From positions 11,820,937 to 11,884,936 of the forward strand of contig NC_088313.1 in assembly GCF_910592395.1 (NCBI RefSeq): a stretch of 64,000 bases of DNA. The letters are read 5' to 3'. This stretch comes from Lineus longissimus. Lineage: Eukaryota > Nemertea > Pilidiophora > Heteronemertea > Lineidae. A program made the translations under genes and the position numbers. Below the pieces are notes generated by a model. That model was not told the DNA's origin and searched no databases. It saw only the letters and a program-made list of their open reading frames with translations. Below, in pieces: positions 53,806-64,000 of this stretch (positions are counted from its first letter, which is position 1; each line of letters begins with the position of its first letter).

Positions 53806-56369
53806 TTGCATAAAATGTAGAAACGAAAGGCATGTTGAACGAACATTGCAAAAGTTGAGACTTCATCGCAGTCATTTTTGAGCAAGCAGGAAGACAAAAA
53901 GAAAAGTCAAAAATGATGAAGACATATTCAGAGATTAAGTTTAAAATTCATTGCCCAAGGCACTTTTACGCGGTTGGAGTCGAAATTGGGCGTGATCACG
54001 AAAAAACAACGGCAGATTGGCGCTACAGTTTACTAACAAATGTGAATACATTGTTACGGCCAAATTACTACTACGCACCCTATTTTCGGCGAAATTATCT
54101 CAATGAGTTCAGGTCTAAGTTACTTGTTGAAAACAGAGTCTAATTAAAAGACTTTGTTTAAAGTGAGTGTAACTGTTCTCGAAACCGCCCTTACCTAATT
54201 TGGAACATGCATTGTGGTTTCAGGTAAAACAATTATATGATATCGCAAATATGGCAAAGCAGCCAAAATACGAAGCGTGGTGATTCTAACGTTATTGACC
54301 ATGTAGTCGGAGATAAAAGTTGAAAAGGATTAGGCAATATGGTAAGATTAAGTTTAAAGGCATGAACATTTTTTGCAAGGCAATTGGTGAATTTTGAACA
54401 TTGCATATACACACAATTCGCCCCTTGAGAAACAAAATATAGCAAGTGACATTCGGGAAATCGTTGACCAAACATTCACATAAAAACCAATCGCATTGTG
54501 CATCTCTGGTGACTTATTATATCCAAGAAAATCAGGATCTCATCATCTGTTTCTGTACCAATCAAAGGGATGCATAGATTTCCATTGATACTACATGCAT
54601 TTTGCCTCGAAATCATGCTTAAAAAAGAGCAACGCGAAGCGTGGCATACCGGCATGTCCCCACCCGTGTGTTGGAACTTAAGAAGGCAACCGTGGCAGTT
54701 ATGTGAATTAAATTATAAGAAGATGTTGGACAGATGAAGTATTTACCTAAAAACTGACTCGTAATGACCAGAAAATGGAAATTGGGTCATTCCCCTTTAT
54801 GGACTCAGCAGTCACCAAGTTTTACAATGTTGTACAAGATCAACTATGGAACTTAAAAACTGATAGTTTTGGAGTGAAATTTGCTGTTGAAAAAAGTAAT
54901 GCATTTTTCATCAAATCACAGCAGTACCAGTAGAAATGGATTTTACTTATAAAATTGTCTGGTGATTTCTGACTCATTTTGATATCTTAGGTTTTGATGT
55001 CTTAGGTCACGTATATGGAAATTATGACCGAATAGAGGTTTTTGGTCTATTTCTATAGCGAAAGACTGCTGCTTTACTTCAACCCTTTAGTGCTGAAGTT
55101 GTATGAGTTGGAAATGGTGAAGCAAATCGCTGTAAATCAATATGATAGATTTCGAGCAGTCATTTATAGTACAGTAGTGATACCGAATATGTGTTGTCGG
55201 GTCTCATAGTCACTCCGGCTAATCAGATATGCATTCTGATGCCATACTGACGATCTGCCCCAGCCATAATTAATATATTCACCCCATGGCAAATTTTCTA
55301 TGAAGTCTCATAAAATCGTCTTGATATGCAAGAAACCATTGTATCTTGTAATTTGAATGCTTGTATTCGGATCTAAGGAAGATTTAGAATGCATTCATCC
55401 CCTATTCAATTTGCTAAATTAGAGTCATTCAAATGATGATGATTCAAACGTAAACAAAGCAGTCTTTTCGATCTTTGAATCCGAGCCTGCTTTTTGCCTA
55501 AATTTAACTTATTACTGAATAAAATGTTATGTGTAATATGTCAATCTCTTGGTTAATGTTCGGAGTTCCGAATGGGGGTGTAGAAGTTTAAAATGTCCTA
55601 GGATAAAATGTCCGGGAACAAAGGATTCTATTATGCGCTGAGCTATTGACGGTCATTGCCTCTATAGAACCATATGCCATAATCTGTCAGAATACAATAG
55701 GCCCGGACACTTTTTCTAGGGGGACACTTTTTACTTTTACAGGGGCATTAGTTTTTCGTGGTCAGACGACTTCTTGACGCAGAACGGGATGTTCTGGTGC
55801 TCCATTGAAAAATCATCGCTGGGTGCTTATAAAATCTGGCATCGGCAGCTCGTCAGACTGGGAATTGCCCGTCAGTTTGGAGGTCTGAATAGCCGGGGTG
55901 ATAGTATGCTAGTGTGACAATATTAATTACATCTGAGCATTTTAGATCTTGATTAGTTGACTTCACCCTTTGCCTTATAGTATGGTAAGATTATTTTATA
56001 TCAGCTCTTGTTGATACTTTGTTGTGCACATAATTTTGTAATGTTTCAGGGTCGGTTGGAGATAAGAAGTTAGAGTGACGTGGATAATAAATAATGTAAA
56101 TATATATCTCAGTTGGTTTAGTCTTTGGGTTCGACTTCAGAGTTGCAACGTTTATACGGTGACAAATATAATAAGCCCTTTTACCGCTACATTATATAAA
56201 CAAAAAATGTGTGGCACTATTGTAGCACAAAAGGGGTTAGCTGAGTGTTGGTTAATTTCTAGAGTGAAACGTTGTTCCCTTTAGGGAAAGAAAAGTGCAC
56301 TCTCACCAAGGGTAATATGGTTAATATTCTATAAGAATGAAATCAACATAGCTTTGTGATAGGAGTAAT
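53806..56369. other. No gene recognised
   Basis: Only short frames; none has recognisable motifs. I see no repeat ends or RNA genes. Confidence 0.4.
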
Positions 56370-56378
56370 AGGTCTCTG

Positions 56379-57323
56379 CAAGGAGGATACCGCGGTGACG
56401 TCACGGCTTTTTCCAAGATGGCGCTGCATATTGTAAACAAACTCGATCCACGGCCAAGGGAAAATCAAGTCATCAAAAAAGTTAGATTTTTCGCATCAAA
56501 TCAGAGTTATTAGTACTTTTCTGCTATGAAATAAGTCTTCAGACAATAAGCTATCATTTGAATAATGAAAAGTGCTGTTTTGATGGGGAAAAATAGGGTT
56601 TTTTAAACCAAATAGCCGGGCACCGATCTTCCAAAATTAGCGATGGTTTCAAAACAGTCTCCCAGATATGGGGCAATCTCTTCATTATCATAATGGGATT
56701 TGGAGTCATGTTTACAGATTTTACAAGTTCGAGACCTGTAATACCTAAAACTCGCATAGATCCCCATAGATCCCCTCTATTTGTCGAGTTAGCGCCCCTG
56801 TAAGATCATGCATTTTCGGACACTAGAACGAAATCTTCCTGCGGATATCGCGGTTTCGGTGATGATTTAAGGAGAAATTGACTGTTCTTAGAGTTGTATG
56901 TGACAGAAATGAGTTCATACTTCATGAATACATGAATATATTATGATATGGGCGAGCTTCTAAGTCAAAACAATAACAAACTCAACTGCATCTCTACTGT
57001 ATATTGCGTAGTGCATTGATTAGTGTATTTCGTAGTGTATTTTAGCGGAGACATTATTTCCGCACTTTGGCCACGCCAAACGTCTTTTTTATTCGTGGAA
57101 GTTAATCTGCTCTGTAAATTTTATTTTACACAGGAAGAATCCATACTAGGTATTGCAATATTTCATGTCTATTGGTGTTTTTGTGTACAGGAGCGCTCCA
57201 GACAGTGAGACGTGGAGATGTGTTCAGTGCTGGTGCTGTCAGTAGACTGAATCTGATTGGCCATAGCGATCACTAATATGGGTCGGGATCACGTGATGTG
57301 ACGTCACCGCGGTATCCTCCTTG
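56379..57323. mobile_element. 945-bp TIR element with 9-bp target duplication (MULE-like)
   Basis: CAAGGAGGATACCGCGGTGA at 56379 and its reverse complement ending at 57323 form a 26-bp inverted repeat that includes TGACGTCA, a CRE-like palindrome. AGGTCTCTG is duplicated outside (56370-56378 and 57324-57332). Nine-base duplications are typical of Mutator-like elements. There is no transposase frame, so this is non-autonomous. Confidence 0.75.
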
Positions 57324-57332
57324 AGGTCTCTG

Positions 57333-59040
57333 CTGTACCAGTTTGAAATTGTCCTTATTTTCAATTTGTGAAAACTATGTTTGTCATTCCATCAGTGGTC
57401 GGACCCAAAGTCTTGGAAGAAGTCCAGTAAGTGTGTAGCAACAGTAGATATTTTAGATCAGTCAACATTGAAATCTCGAAGTATCAGTGGGATCACGAAC
57501 GTTAATATGTGCAGTAATGTCTGAAATAGCACCAATTATCTTCCTTGTAGGGGTAGCCGGTAGATTGTATAGGCCAATGATATTGATACGAATGTCACAT
57601 GATTAATCAAGTGTAGTGTAGATATTAGCCGTTCAGTTTGTATGTATCGGGAATAGTTCCTCCCCACTAAAGAAATAAAAGATGAAATATTTTGCAGTGT
57701 CGCTTTTGGGAACGAGACATTTCGCCGGCAAATATATCTCTATCACAAATAGCTCTTTTCAATTTTGAAATTGACTGAAAAGTAACGATTTTTGAGCTAT
57801 AAAAGTAAGACATTTTTGTCGATCTCACCTGGTTCTCATCGTGAGCAAGTCGCAGTGTTATGCGCATCCAGACTGATCACTCAAACGTGTTCAGTTGTCG
57901 TACGCAGTTGATACTGTAGAACGGAAAATATCCGCGGCAATTAATTTTCGCGAATGCCTCACGATGGACATATCATTATCATGACATAGTATTACATATT
58001 ATTATATGTCCCCTACATAACATAATATCAGCATTAATTAGGCGAAAGTTGTTTAAGTTAGGTGTAATTATGACAAGTGCTAATTGCGCGGAGTATACAT
58101 GCTTCCCGAAATTGGTGGCTTGCATTGGAAGTAACTTTTACCCCCTTGTCCGTCATTAAAGGCATTCAAGTGTGTTGGTCAACCATGACTATCTCCTTTG
58201 TCCCTCCACCATAAGGCCTAGTTTCCCCTTATGATATCACTATTTCGGACACTCAGCGCCCCATTTCTGGAAAGGTGTAGTAGGCCTTCGTTGGACCAAG
58301 CTGTATGCAGTGCCTCTGTGGAAACGTGGCTACAATGACATTGATTTCAAGCTAAAAGCAAGACATTTTTGCGCCATAATATTTTCGTCAGTTTTGTCAG
58401 CACTCCATGAAAGGTTAATGTCCGTGAAAGAGGAATGTCTTCTTTACTTTTCTAGCTCTCCATTTGTAGATTATGTAAAGAGAGTGTTCACAAATCCTCT
58501 TTTTTTGTAAAATGAGACATTTCACTTCTATAATTGCTCACATATTCATGGTCACACAAACCCATTCATCATTCAGTCAAAGTTTGAACAAAATCAGCCC
58601 AAAAAGGTTCCTTAGAATAAAGTTTGCAAGAATATAAAGCGTCCTGAGAACAAAATAACATTTTCAATCTTTGTGAAATTTTTGTTCATCAAAGTCACTG
58701 TTTTCAAAAATTAACCATTCTTCCAGTTAGAGAAGTCACACTAAAGCTACACTAAACAATGATATTGCGTAAAAACCGGCGTTGTGTGTGAATAAATGGG
58801 TGGTTATTAGAGTTTTTGTGCCCTTACTATCATGCACTTATACAGTGTCACATCAAAAGCAGCACAATTCTGTGTTTCAGGGCGCCGGTCGTCATTGAAC
58901 TAAATCGCCCCGCAGTAAGTCGGCCATTTGTCCCGTGTGTTCGTCGTCCCGCTCGTGCCGTGCTGGAGAGCGGTCCTCAGCTAATTCGCCCCGCAGTAGG
59001 TCCGGTCCAGTGTGTAGTCATGAGTGTGTTTTGACGGTGT
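57333..59040. other. No gene recognised; short direct repeat
   Basis: CGCCCCGCAGTA occurs twice (58907 and 58988) just before the minisatellite. Nothing else is supportable. Confidence 0.4.
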
Positions 59041-59209
59041 ATTCCTGTTTCGCCTATTCCTGTTCCGCCTATTCCTGTTTCGCCTATTCCTGTTTCGCCT
59101 AATTCCTGTTTCGCCTAATTCCTGTTTCGCCTATTCCTGTTTCGCCTAATTCCTGTTTCGCCTATTCCTGTTTCGCCTAATTCCTGTTTAGCCTATTCCT
59201 GTTTCGCCT
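59041..59209. repeat. 15/16-bp minisatellite, about 11 units
   Basis: The unit ATTCCTGTTTCGCCT alternates irregularly with a 16-bp form carrying one more A. Two units have single changes (TTCCGCCT, TTTAGCCT). Confidence 0.9.
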
Positions 59210-59605
59210 ATTCAAATGTTTTGCTAACCTCCCCACAGACGTAGGAATATGAACCGTCCCTTACTGACCGACTAAACCCGAGGAGAGCCACATATGTACG
59301 CATTGACGAACGCATGTTACGCCTCAAAGAACAATACGTCAATGGAGAGAGGGACATATCGAATTACGTTGATGCCATCAGTTACCTTGTCTGACATAAT
59401 ATCATGATATGTATTTTCCACCTTGTTTGACTTTATATGTGCTGTACCTGCATGTATATCATGACATGGGTTTCACAGCTGATTTTGATCAAATAATTAT
59501 GAGAATGTACAATATTATGTATTTTTATCAAAAACTCATGAATTATTCAGTTTTCATAAAATAAACGACTGCTTTACTCTTATGGCAAGCGGAGTGTCCA
59601 GTAAT

Positions 59606-60003
59606 TAAAAAAACCTAGTTTTATTCAAAAAAACTTGTTTTTTTACCTAATAAACTAAGTTTATTTGGTAAAAATAAAGGTTTTTTTAAAACAACCTTGT
59701 TTATTAACTAATAAACCGAGTTTCTTTAATAAAACCAAGTTTTTTACTTTCTTTCCTAATAAAGTAGGTTTTTTAACAGAAACTTACATTTTATGCTAAA
59801 AAACCTGGTTTATTACCTAAAAAACTTGGTTTTTTACAACATAATCGTATAAAATATAAGTTTCTGTACAGAAATGTCCATTTATTCAATAAAACAAGGT
59901 TTATTACCAAAACCACCTAGTTTATTTAAAAAAACTAAGTTTATTACTAATAAACCTAGTTTTTTAAAATAAACCTGGTTTATTAGAAAACTTACATTTT
60001 TAA
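59606..60003. repeat. AT-rich field of AAACnnnGTTT quasi-palindromes
   Basis: About 16 variants of AAACCTAGTTTATTA, AAACTTGGTTTTTTA and AAACCTGGTTTATTA occur at roughly 25-bp spacing over 400 bp. Each is an imperfect palindrome centred on a 3-4 bp core; the spacer is mostly A and T. It is not a simple microsatellite, because the cores vary while the palindromic design is kept. Confidence 0.75.
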
Positions 60004-60195
60004 ACCTCGATCCTACCTACATTGAGTTATCTGGGATGAGGTTAGGGTCTCACTAACTAGTTTACAGAGTGCAGTGTTTTGACTGGACATCATATTCTAA
60101 AGGCCTACCCAGTGTATTGCTGATACTGTGTGCTGTGTACTGTTTACTGTATATTACTGTGTATTACTGCGTATTGCTGTGTATATTGTATTGTG

Positions 60196-60681
60196 ATGGG
60201 AATACCACAAAGTATCGGGAGGGGGGCAACCCCAAGAAGCCTGTTCACTCCTGGTGGGAGTCACGTGGGGAGTAGTGGTGATAGTAGGTCAACTGAATCA
60301 TCAGTACCACAAGGTGGCGCTGGCCCCATGTCAGAATTTTTGTCGTCATCTACGAACTTGATGAAGACTCGGTTATCCACAGAGCTAGCAGGTTCATCGG
60401 CAAGTGTCGCTAGTAGCAGTAGGCAAGGGACCAACAGCAAAGCTAAGCTGCCAGCTCCCAAGCCATTCCGGATCAACCAGAATTTTCGGATCTGGCTGGA
60501 AAAGTCTGATACGTTTGCAACCTTAGCCAAAATTCCAACAGAAGAGCGACGAGAACAGATACTTTCATGTTTAGACCACTGTCTCATAATCAGCTTGTTC
60601 AGGCTAGCCCGGAATTGGGCATGGAAACAACTACAACAACGTTCAGGGCTTCTAAGATGGCTTCTTGTATTTCGTGATTAA
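60196..60681 (+). pseudogene. LTR-retrotransposon Gag, N-terminal part
   Basis: The Met chosen begins MGIPQSIGRGATPRSLFTPG, followed by Ser-rich sequence and a capsid start, PKPFRINQNFRIWLEKSDTF and REQILSCLDHC. The pattern (P..F....F..WL..F...A.......R...L...L) is that of Gypsy-type Gag. After LDHC the frame becomes unlike Gag, and it stops at 60681 next to the inserted TIR element. Gag resumes at 62819. Confidence 0.55.
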
Positions 60682-60683
60682 TA

Positions 60684-62716
60684 AGCCCCCCTTTAGGAGG
60701 GGCTCTTAAGATACACGTGTGTGTGGGAGTATATACTGATTTGATGAGAAATAAAGAGAGTAACTATTGTATATCCTACAAACAATTTTTTTTGGTATAT
60801 TTCTGAATTAACTCCGTTGAGTTTACCGATTTCTCCGCGATCTTCCGGTGGTGGTTGCTATCCCATTTGTTGAAATTAATTTAAATTAATTTAAATCTTC
60901 ATGGGAATTCGCTACATCATATGCCTAAGAAATTGGCCAATTATATTAATATTTTTATTAGAGAAATATCCGTCCTAAATAATGACAGAAAAGGGTGGTT
61001 TATTTCAATTTTGTGTCGACATGATCGAGGTCACGTGACATAAAAACAAAACAATCGTACACACCCGTCCAAAAAAGGCACTTTAAGAAAGACAAATACG
61101 TTTTTCCAGCTTAAAACCACACTGACGACTAAGTTATATTGGTCTTCTGCCCAAATCTGAAGTATCAAAATGAATCACAAACTAGAACTAGCTCTATTTA
61201 GCAAAAGTTGCGTGAAAAATTCGGGTGAGCGACATTCTGCACCCTAGCGGCCAATAATTAAACTACTTTCAGCCGTCTGCTCCGGTCTCGTTAGGGAGTT
61301 TTTACCAAATGTACGCGATGATGACGTGCCCCATTAACAGGACGTAACATCTATTTTAAAATGCGTTTCCAAAGTGAATGCATGAGGACAACCTATTTGT
61401 GTCGTATATCACTGGAAACGCCCGATTCCCGTGAATAAGGACAATCACAATGTATTACATTACCAAAACAAAAATGTGTCGGAAGGAACTATATGGATGG
61501 TCCCATCGCACCCCCCCCCCTCCAGCAGTATGACACAGAAGGGCTAGTTGACTGTCCACCGGGGGGGGTTTGGGGGAGCTTCCCCCCAACGCACTGGTAA
61601 AAACCTATGTCGACGGAGGGGGGTTTGGGGGGTGTCCCCCCATTGTAACAGCTGTAGTTGTTAAGCCCCCCTTTAGGAGGGGCTCTTAAGATACACGTGC
61701 GTGCGGGAGTAGCTAATGTAAATGAATGATGAGAAATAAAGAGAGATTGTATATCCTACGAACAATTTTTTTTGGTATTTTTTTGAATTAACTCCGTTGA
61801 GTTTACCGATTTCTCCGCGATCTTCCGGTGGTGGTTGCTATCCCATTGGTTGAAATTAATTTAAATTAATTTAAATCTTCATGGGAATTCGCTACATCAT
61901 ATGCCTAAGAAATTGGCCAATTATATTAATATTTTTATCAGAGAAATATCCGTCCTAAATAATGACAGAAAAGGGTGGTTTATTTCAATTTTGTGTCGAC
62001 ATGATCGAGGTCACGTGACATAAAAACAAAACAATCGCACACACCCGTCCAAAAAAGGCACTTTAAGAAAAACAAATACGTTTTTCCAGCTTAAAACCAC
62101 ACTGACGACTAAGTTATATTGGTCTACTGCCCAAATCTGAAGTATCAAATTGAATCACAAACTAGAACTAGCTCTATTTAGCTATAGTTGTGTGAAAAAT
62201 TCGGGTGAGCGACGTACATTCTGTACCCTAGCGGCCAATAAATAAACTACTTTCAGCCGTCTGCTCCGGTCTCGTTGGGGAGTTTTTCCCAAATGTACGC
62301 GATGATGACGTGCCCCATTAACAGGACGTAACATCTATTTTAAAATGCGTTTCGAAAGTGAATGCATGAGGACAACCCATTTGTGTCGTATATCACTGGA
62401 AACGCCCGATTCCCGTGAATAAGGTCAATCACAATGTATTACATTACCAAAGCAAAAATGTGTCGGAAGGAACTATATGGATGGTCCCATCGCACCCCCC
62501 CCCCCTCCAGCAGTATGACACAGAAGGGCTAGTTGACTGTCCACCGGGGGGGGTTTGGGGGGAGCTTCCCCCCAACGCACTGGTAAAAACCTATGTCGAC
62601 GGAGGGGGGTTTGGGGGGGGTGTCCCCCCATTGTAACTGCTGTAGTTGTTAGAGCTTGCACTTAACATATGCTCGTAGGGGGGTTCGGGGGAGCTCCCCC
62701 GACCTAAAGGGGGGCT
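60684..62716. mobile_element. G-rich TIR element with 980-bp internal tandem duplication
   Basis: AGCCCCCCTTTAGG at 60684 and its reverse complement ending at 62716 are the outer ends. A 980-bp unit occurs twice in tandem (60684-61663 and 61664 to about 62643), including a second internal copy of the left end. Each unit closes with C/G tracts that can fold (GGGGGGTTTGGGGG, AGCTTCCCCCCAA). It has no coding capacity. It separates the two Gag pieces; the target duplication is unclear. Confidence 0.65.
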
Positions 62717-62818
62717 CACTAAGTTCTTGACTTTACATATTATTAAATTGATGTTGCATAAATCCGTGGTTTTAAAGAATACATTACCCCATCCTGAAAC
62801 AACCACCAGGCCTACATT

Positions 62819-63955
62819 GCTGTGAACAACTTGAATTTAGATGAAAGCCTGTCATATGATGGTTTCTGTGCCGAAGTGACAAAGAGATTTCACAGTACAA
62901 CTCGAGAAGATCACAAGTTGCAGTTACGACCTGGTGTAGAGCGTGCATCAGAAACATATGAATCATTTTCGAATGCATTACAAGAACTGGCGTTGAATGC
63001 CAATCCGGATAGCGGCTTTGAGTTACAAACAGAAATGGCCCTTGACCAGTTCCTGATTGGAGTAAAAGCGGTTGATGCAGTGAAGCAGCAGCTTCTAATG
63101 AGCTCTCCTAAGAGCTTGAGTGAAGCTATTCATAAAGCCAGACGGTTGGAGGCAGCACAGTTGGTCCTGAGACAAGGGTTACTGAGGCAAATAAGCAAGA
63201 CCAGACAAGGCCTAAGCCCAAGGTAGCAAGTGCTATGCCAAAAGAGGACACTAAGGAAACATCAAGTGCGTCTGACATGGCCAAGGTTCTTGAGCATTTG
63301 ACTAAAATGGACGCAAGGATTAAGACCATGGAACATGTCAACCAACATCCATCAAGAGGTAATAGAGGAGGAGGAACTGTAAGCAATGTGGTGGCCCTGC
63401 TCTCCTGGCTCGTAATTGCCCGGCAGTAGAATGGTATTCACATCAGAAGGGTCACATTGCCAAACATTGTCCCAAGTCGGGAAACGCGAAGGAGGGATTG
63501 TCGAGGGGCAGCACAATCCCCAACCAGCAATAGAAGCCCCACATGCAGGAATAGTTGTCCAGGAAGAAGTGATGATTAGCAAGCCTGTACTAAAATCAGA
63601 GATAAACCCTAATTCGAAAGAGTTTATACCAATATCAAAGCAACCCGTTTCAATTGGGAGTGTTCAATTGACAAACAGCAGTCTTTATCTAAGTGGGAAG
63701 GTACTAGATGGGATACACACACCAATCCTTTTGGATACAGGGGTTGCTCGCACTCTTGTCTGCTTGGAAGTGACGTTTTCACTAAACATCAATGTGCCAT
63801 TCGCTATGACAATGCCACTTTGAAAGTTAGTGATCCATTGCGTCGCCAGATGGAGGAGCCTAAACTTTGCCGCGTCATTCTTGGGGAAATCTGTTAACAT
63901 ACCAGCCCAGATTGAAATGATTGTACCTGGAAAGCTGTTACGGTGCGGCTCCACA
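62819..63955 (+). pseudogene. Gag capsid end, zinc knuckles and protease, decayed
   Basis: Capsid sequence (YDGFCAEVTKRFHS, ESYESFSNAL-like, DQFLIGVKAVDAVKQQLLM, LSEAIHKARRLEAAQL) runs to a shift near 63220. A knuckle region follows as CKQCGGPALLARNC, where His is replaced by Leu, then a second knuckle without its first Cys pair (HQKGHIAKHC). The protease has TPILLDTGVARTLV with the DTG catalytic triad, and after further shifts SDVFTKHQCAI and VNIPAQIEMIVPGK. Stops and shifts show the locus is dead. Reverse transcriptase would lie beyond the right edge. Confidence 0.65.
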
Positions 63956-64000
63956 TGACAGTAAACTGTCGACAGTAATTGAAAAACTGTCGACAGAAAA

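Overview
This window is metazoan nuclear DNA, most likely from a marine invertebrate. Coding sequence is interrupted by introns with GT..AG borders. The mobile elements are animal types: PIF/Harbinger, pogo-like, BEL/Pao, a Gypsy element with integrase ahead of RNase H, Penelope, non-LTR LINEs, and tRNA-like and 5S-rRNA-like SINEs. The two host genes are a MAM-mucin membrane protein and a STELLO-like glycosyltransferase. The species cannot be decided from the sequence alone. There is no bacterial operon, CRISPR array or phage module.

Host genes. (1) Minus strand, about 18143 to 9963: a single-pass membrane glycoprotein in five recognisable exons. It has one MAM domain built from three exons, then a roughly 1000-residue Thr/Pro mucin stalk in one 3.2 kb exon, a transmembrane exon and a 63-residue cytoplasmic tail. 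Every junction keeps frame. The signal-peptide exon is not seen. (2) Minus strand, 40433 to 38134: a two-exon type II membrane protein of about 721 residues, related to the STELLO/DUF288 glycosyltransferases.

Most of the remaining recognisable sequence is transposon-derived, in layers. 2.2-3.7 kb holds a Harbinger derivative with two copies of a MADF/Myb-like ORF. 4.5-7.4 kb holds a Harbinger transposase split by a second, palindromic Harbinger cluster. 9.1-9.7 kb is a MITE. 19.15-20.44 kb is a TTAA-flanked deletion derivative. Four diverged pogo-like transposases lie at 22.8-24.8, 26.5-27.5, 30.4-31.8 and 51-52.6 kb. A 601-bp foldback element (24.9-25.5 kb) and two abutting MITEs (25.8-26.45 kb) lie among them. 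LINE 3' ends lie at 28.9 and 33.0 kb, and a Penelope GIY-YIG remnant overlaps the 3' end of the STELLO gene.

40.86-52.80 kb is a nested stack. A pogo-like element, with its TA target duplication still visible, has been entered by an 860-bp TIR element (8-bp duplication), a gag-only BEL/Pao retrotransposon (5-bp duplication) and a Gypsy retrotransposon (5-bp duplication). The Gypsy element keeps Gag, protease and integrase. Its RNase H tail lies after integrase and reverse transcriptase is missing, so its ancestor had the inverted, Gmr1-like domain order.

53.4-64 kb holds two 5S-derived SINE copies, a 945-bp element with 9-bp duplications, a 15-bp minisatellite, an AT-rich field of repeated quasi-palindromes, and a decayed Gag-protease locus. 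That last locus is split by a G-rich TIR element containing a 980-bp tandem duplication, and it runs towards the right edge of the window.
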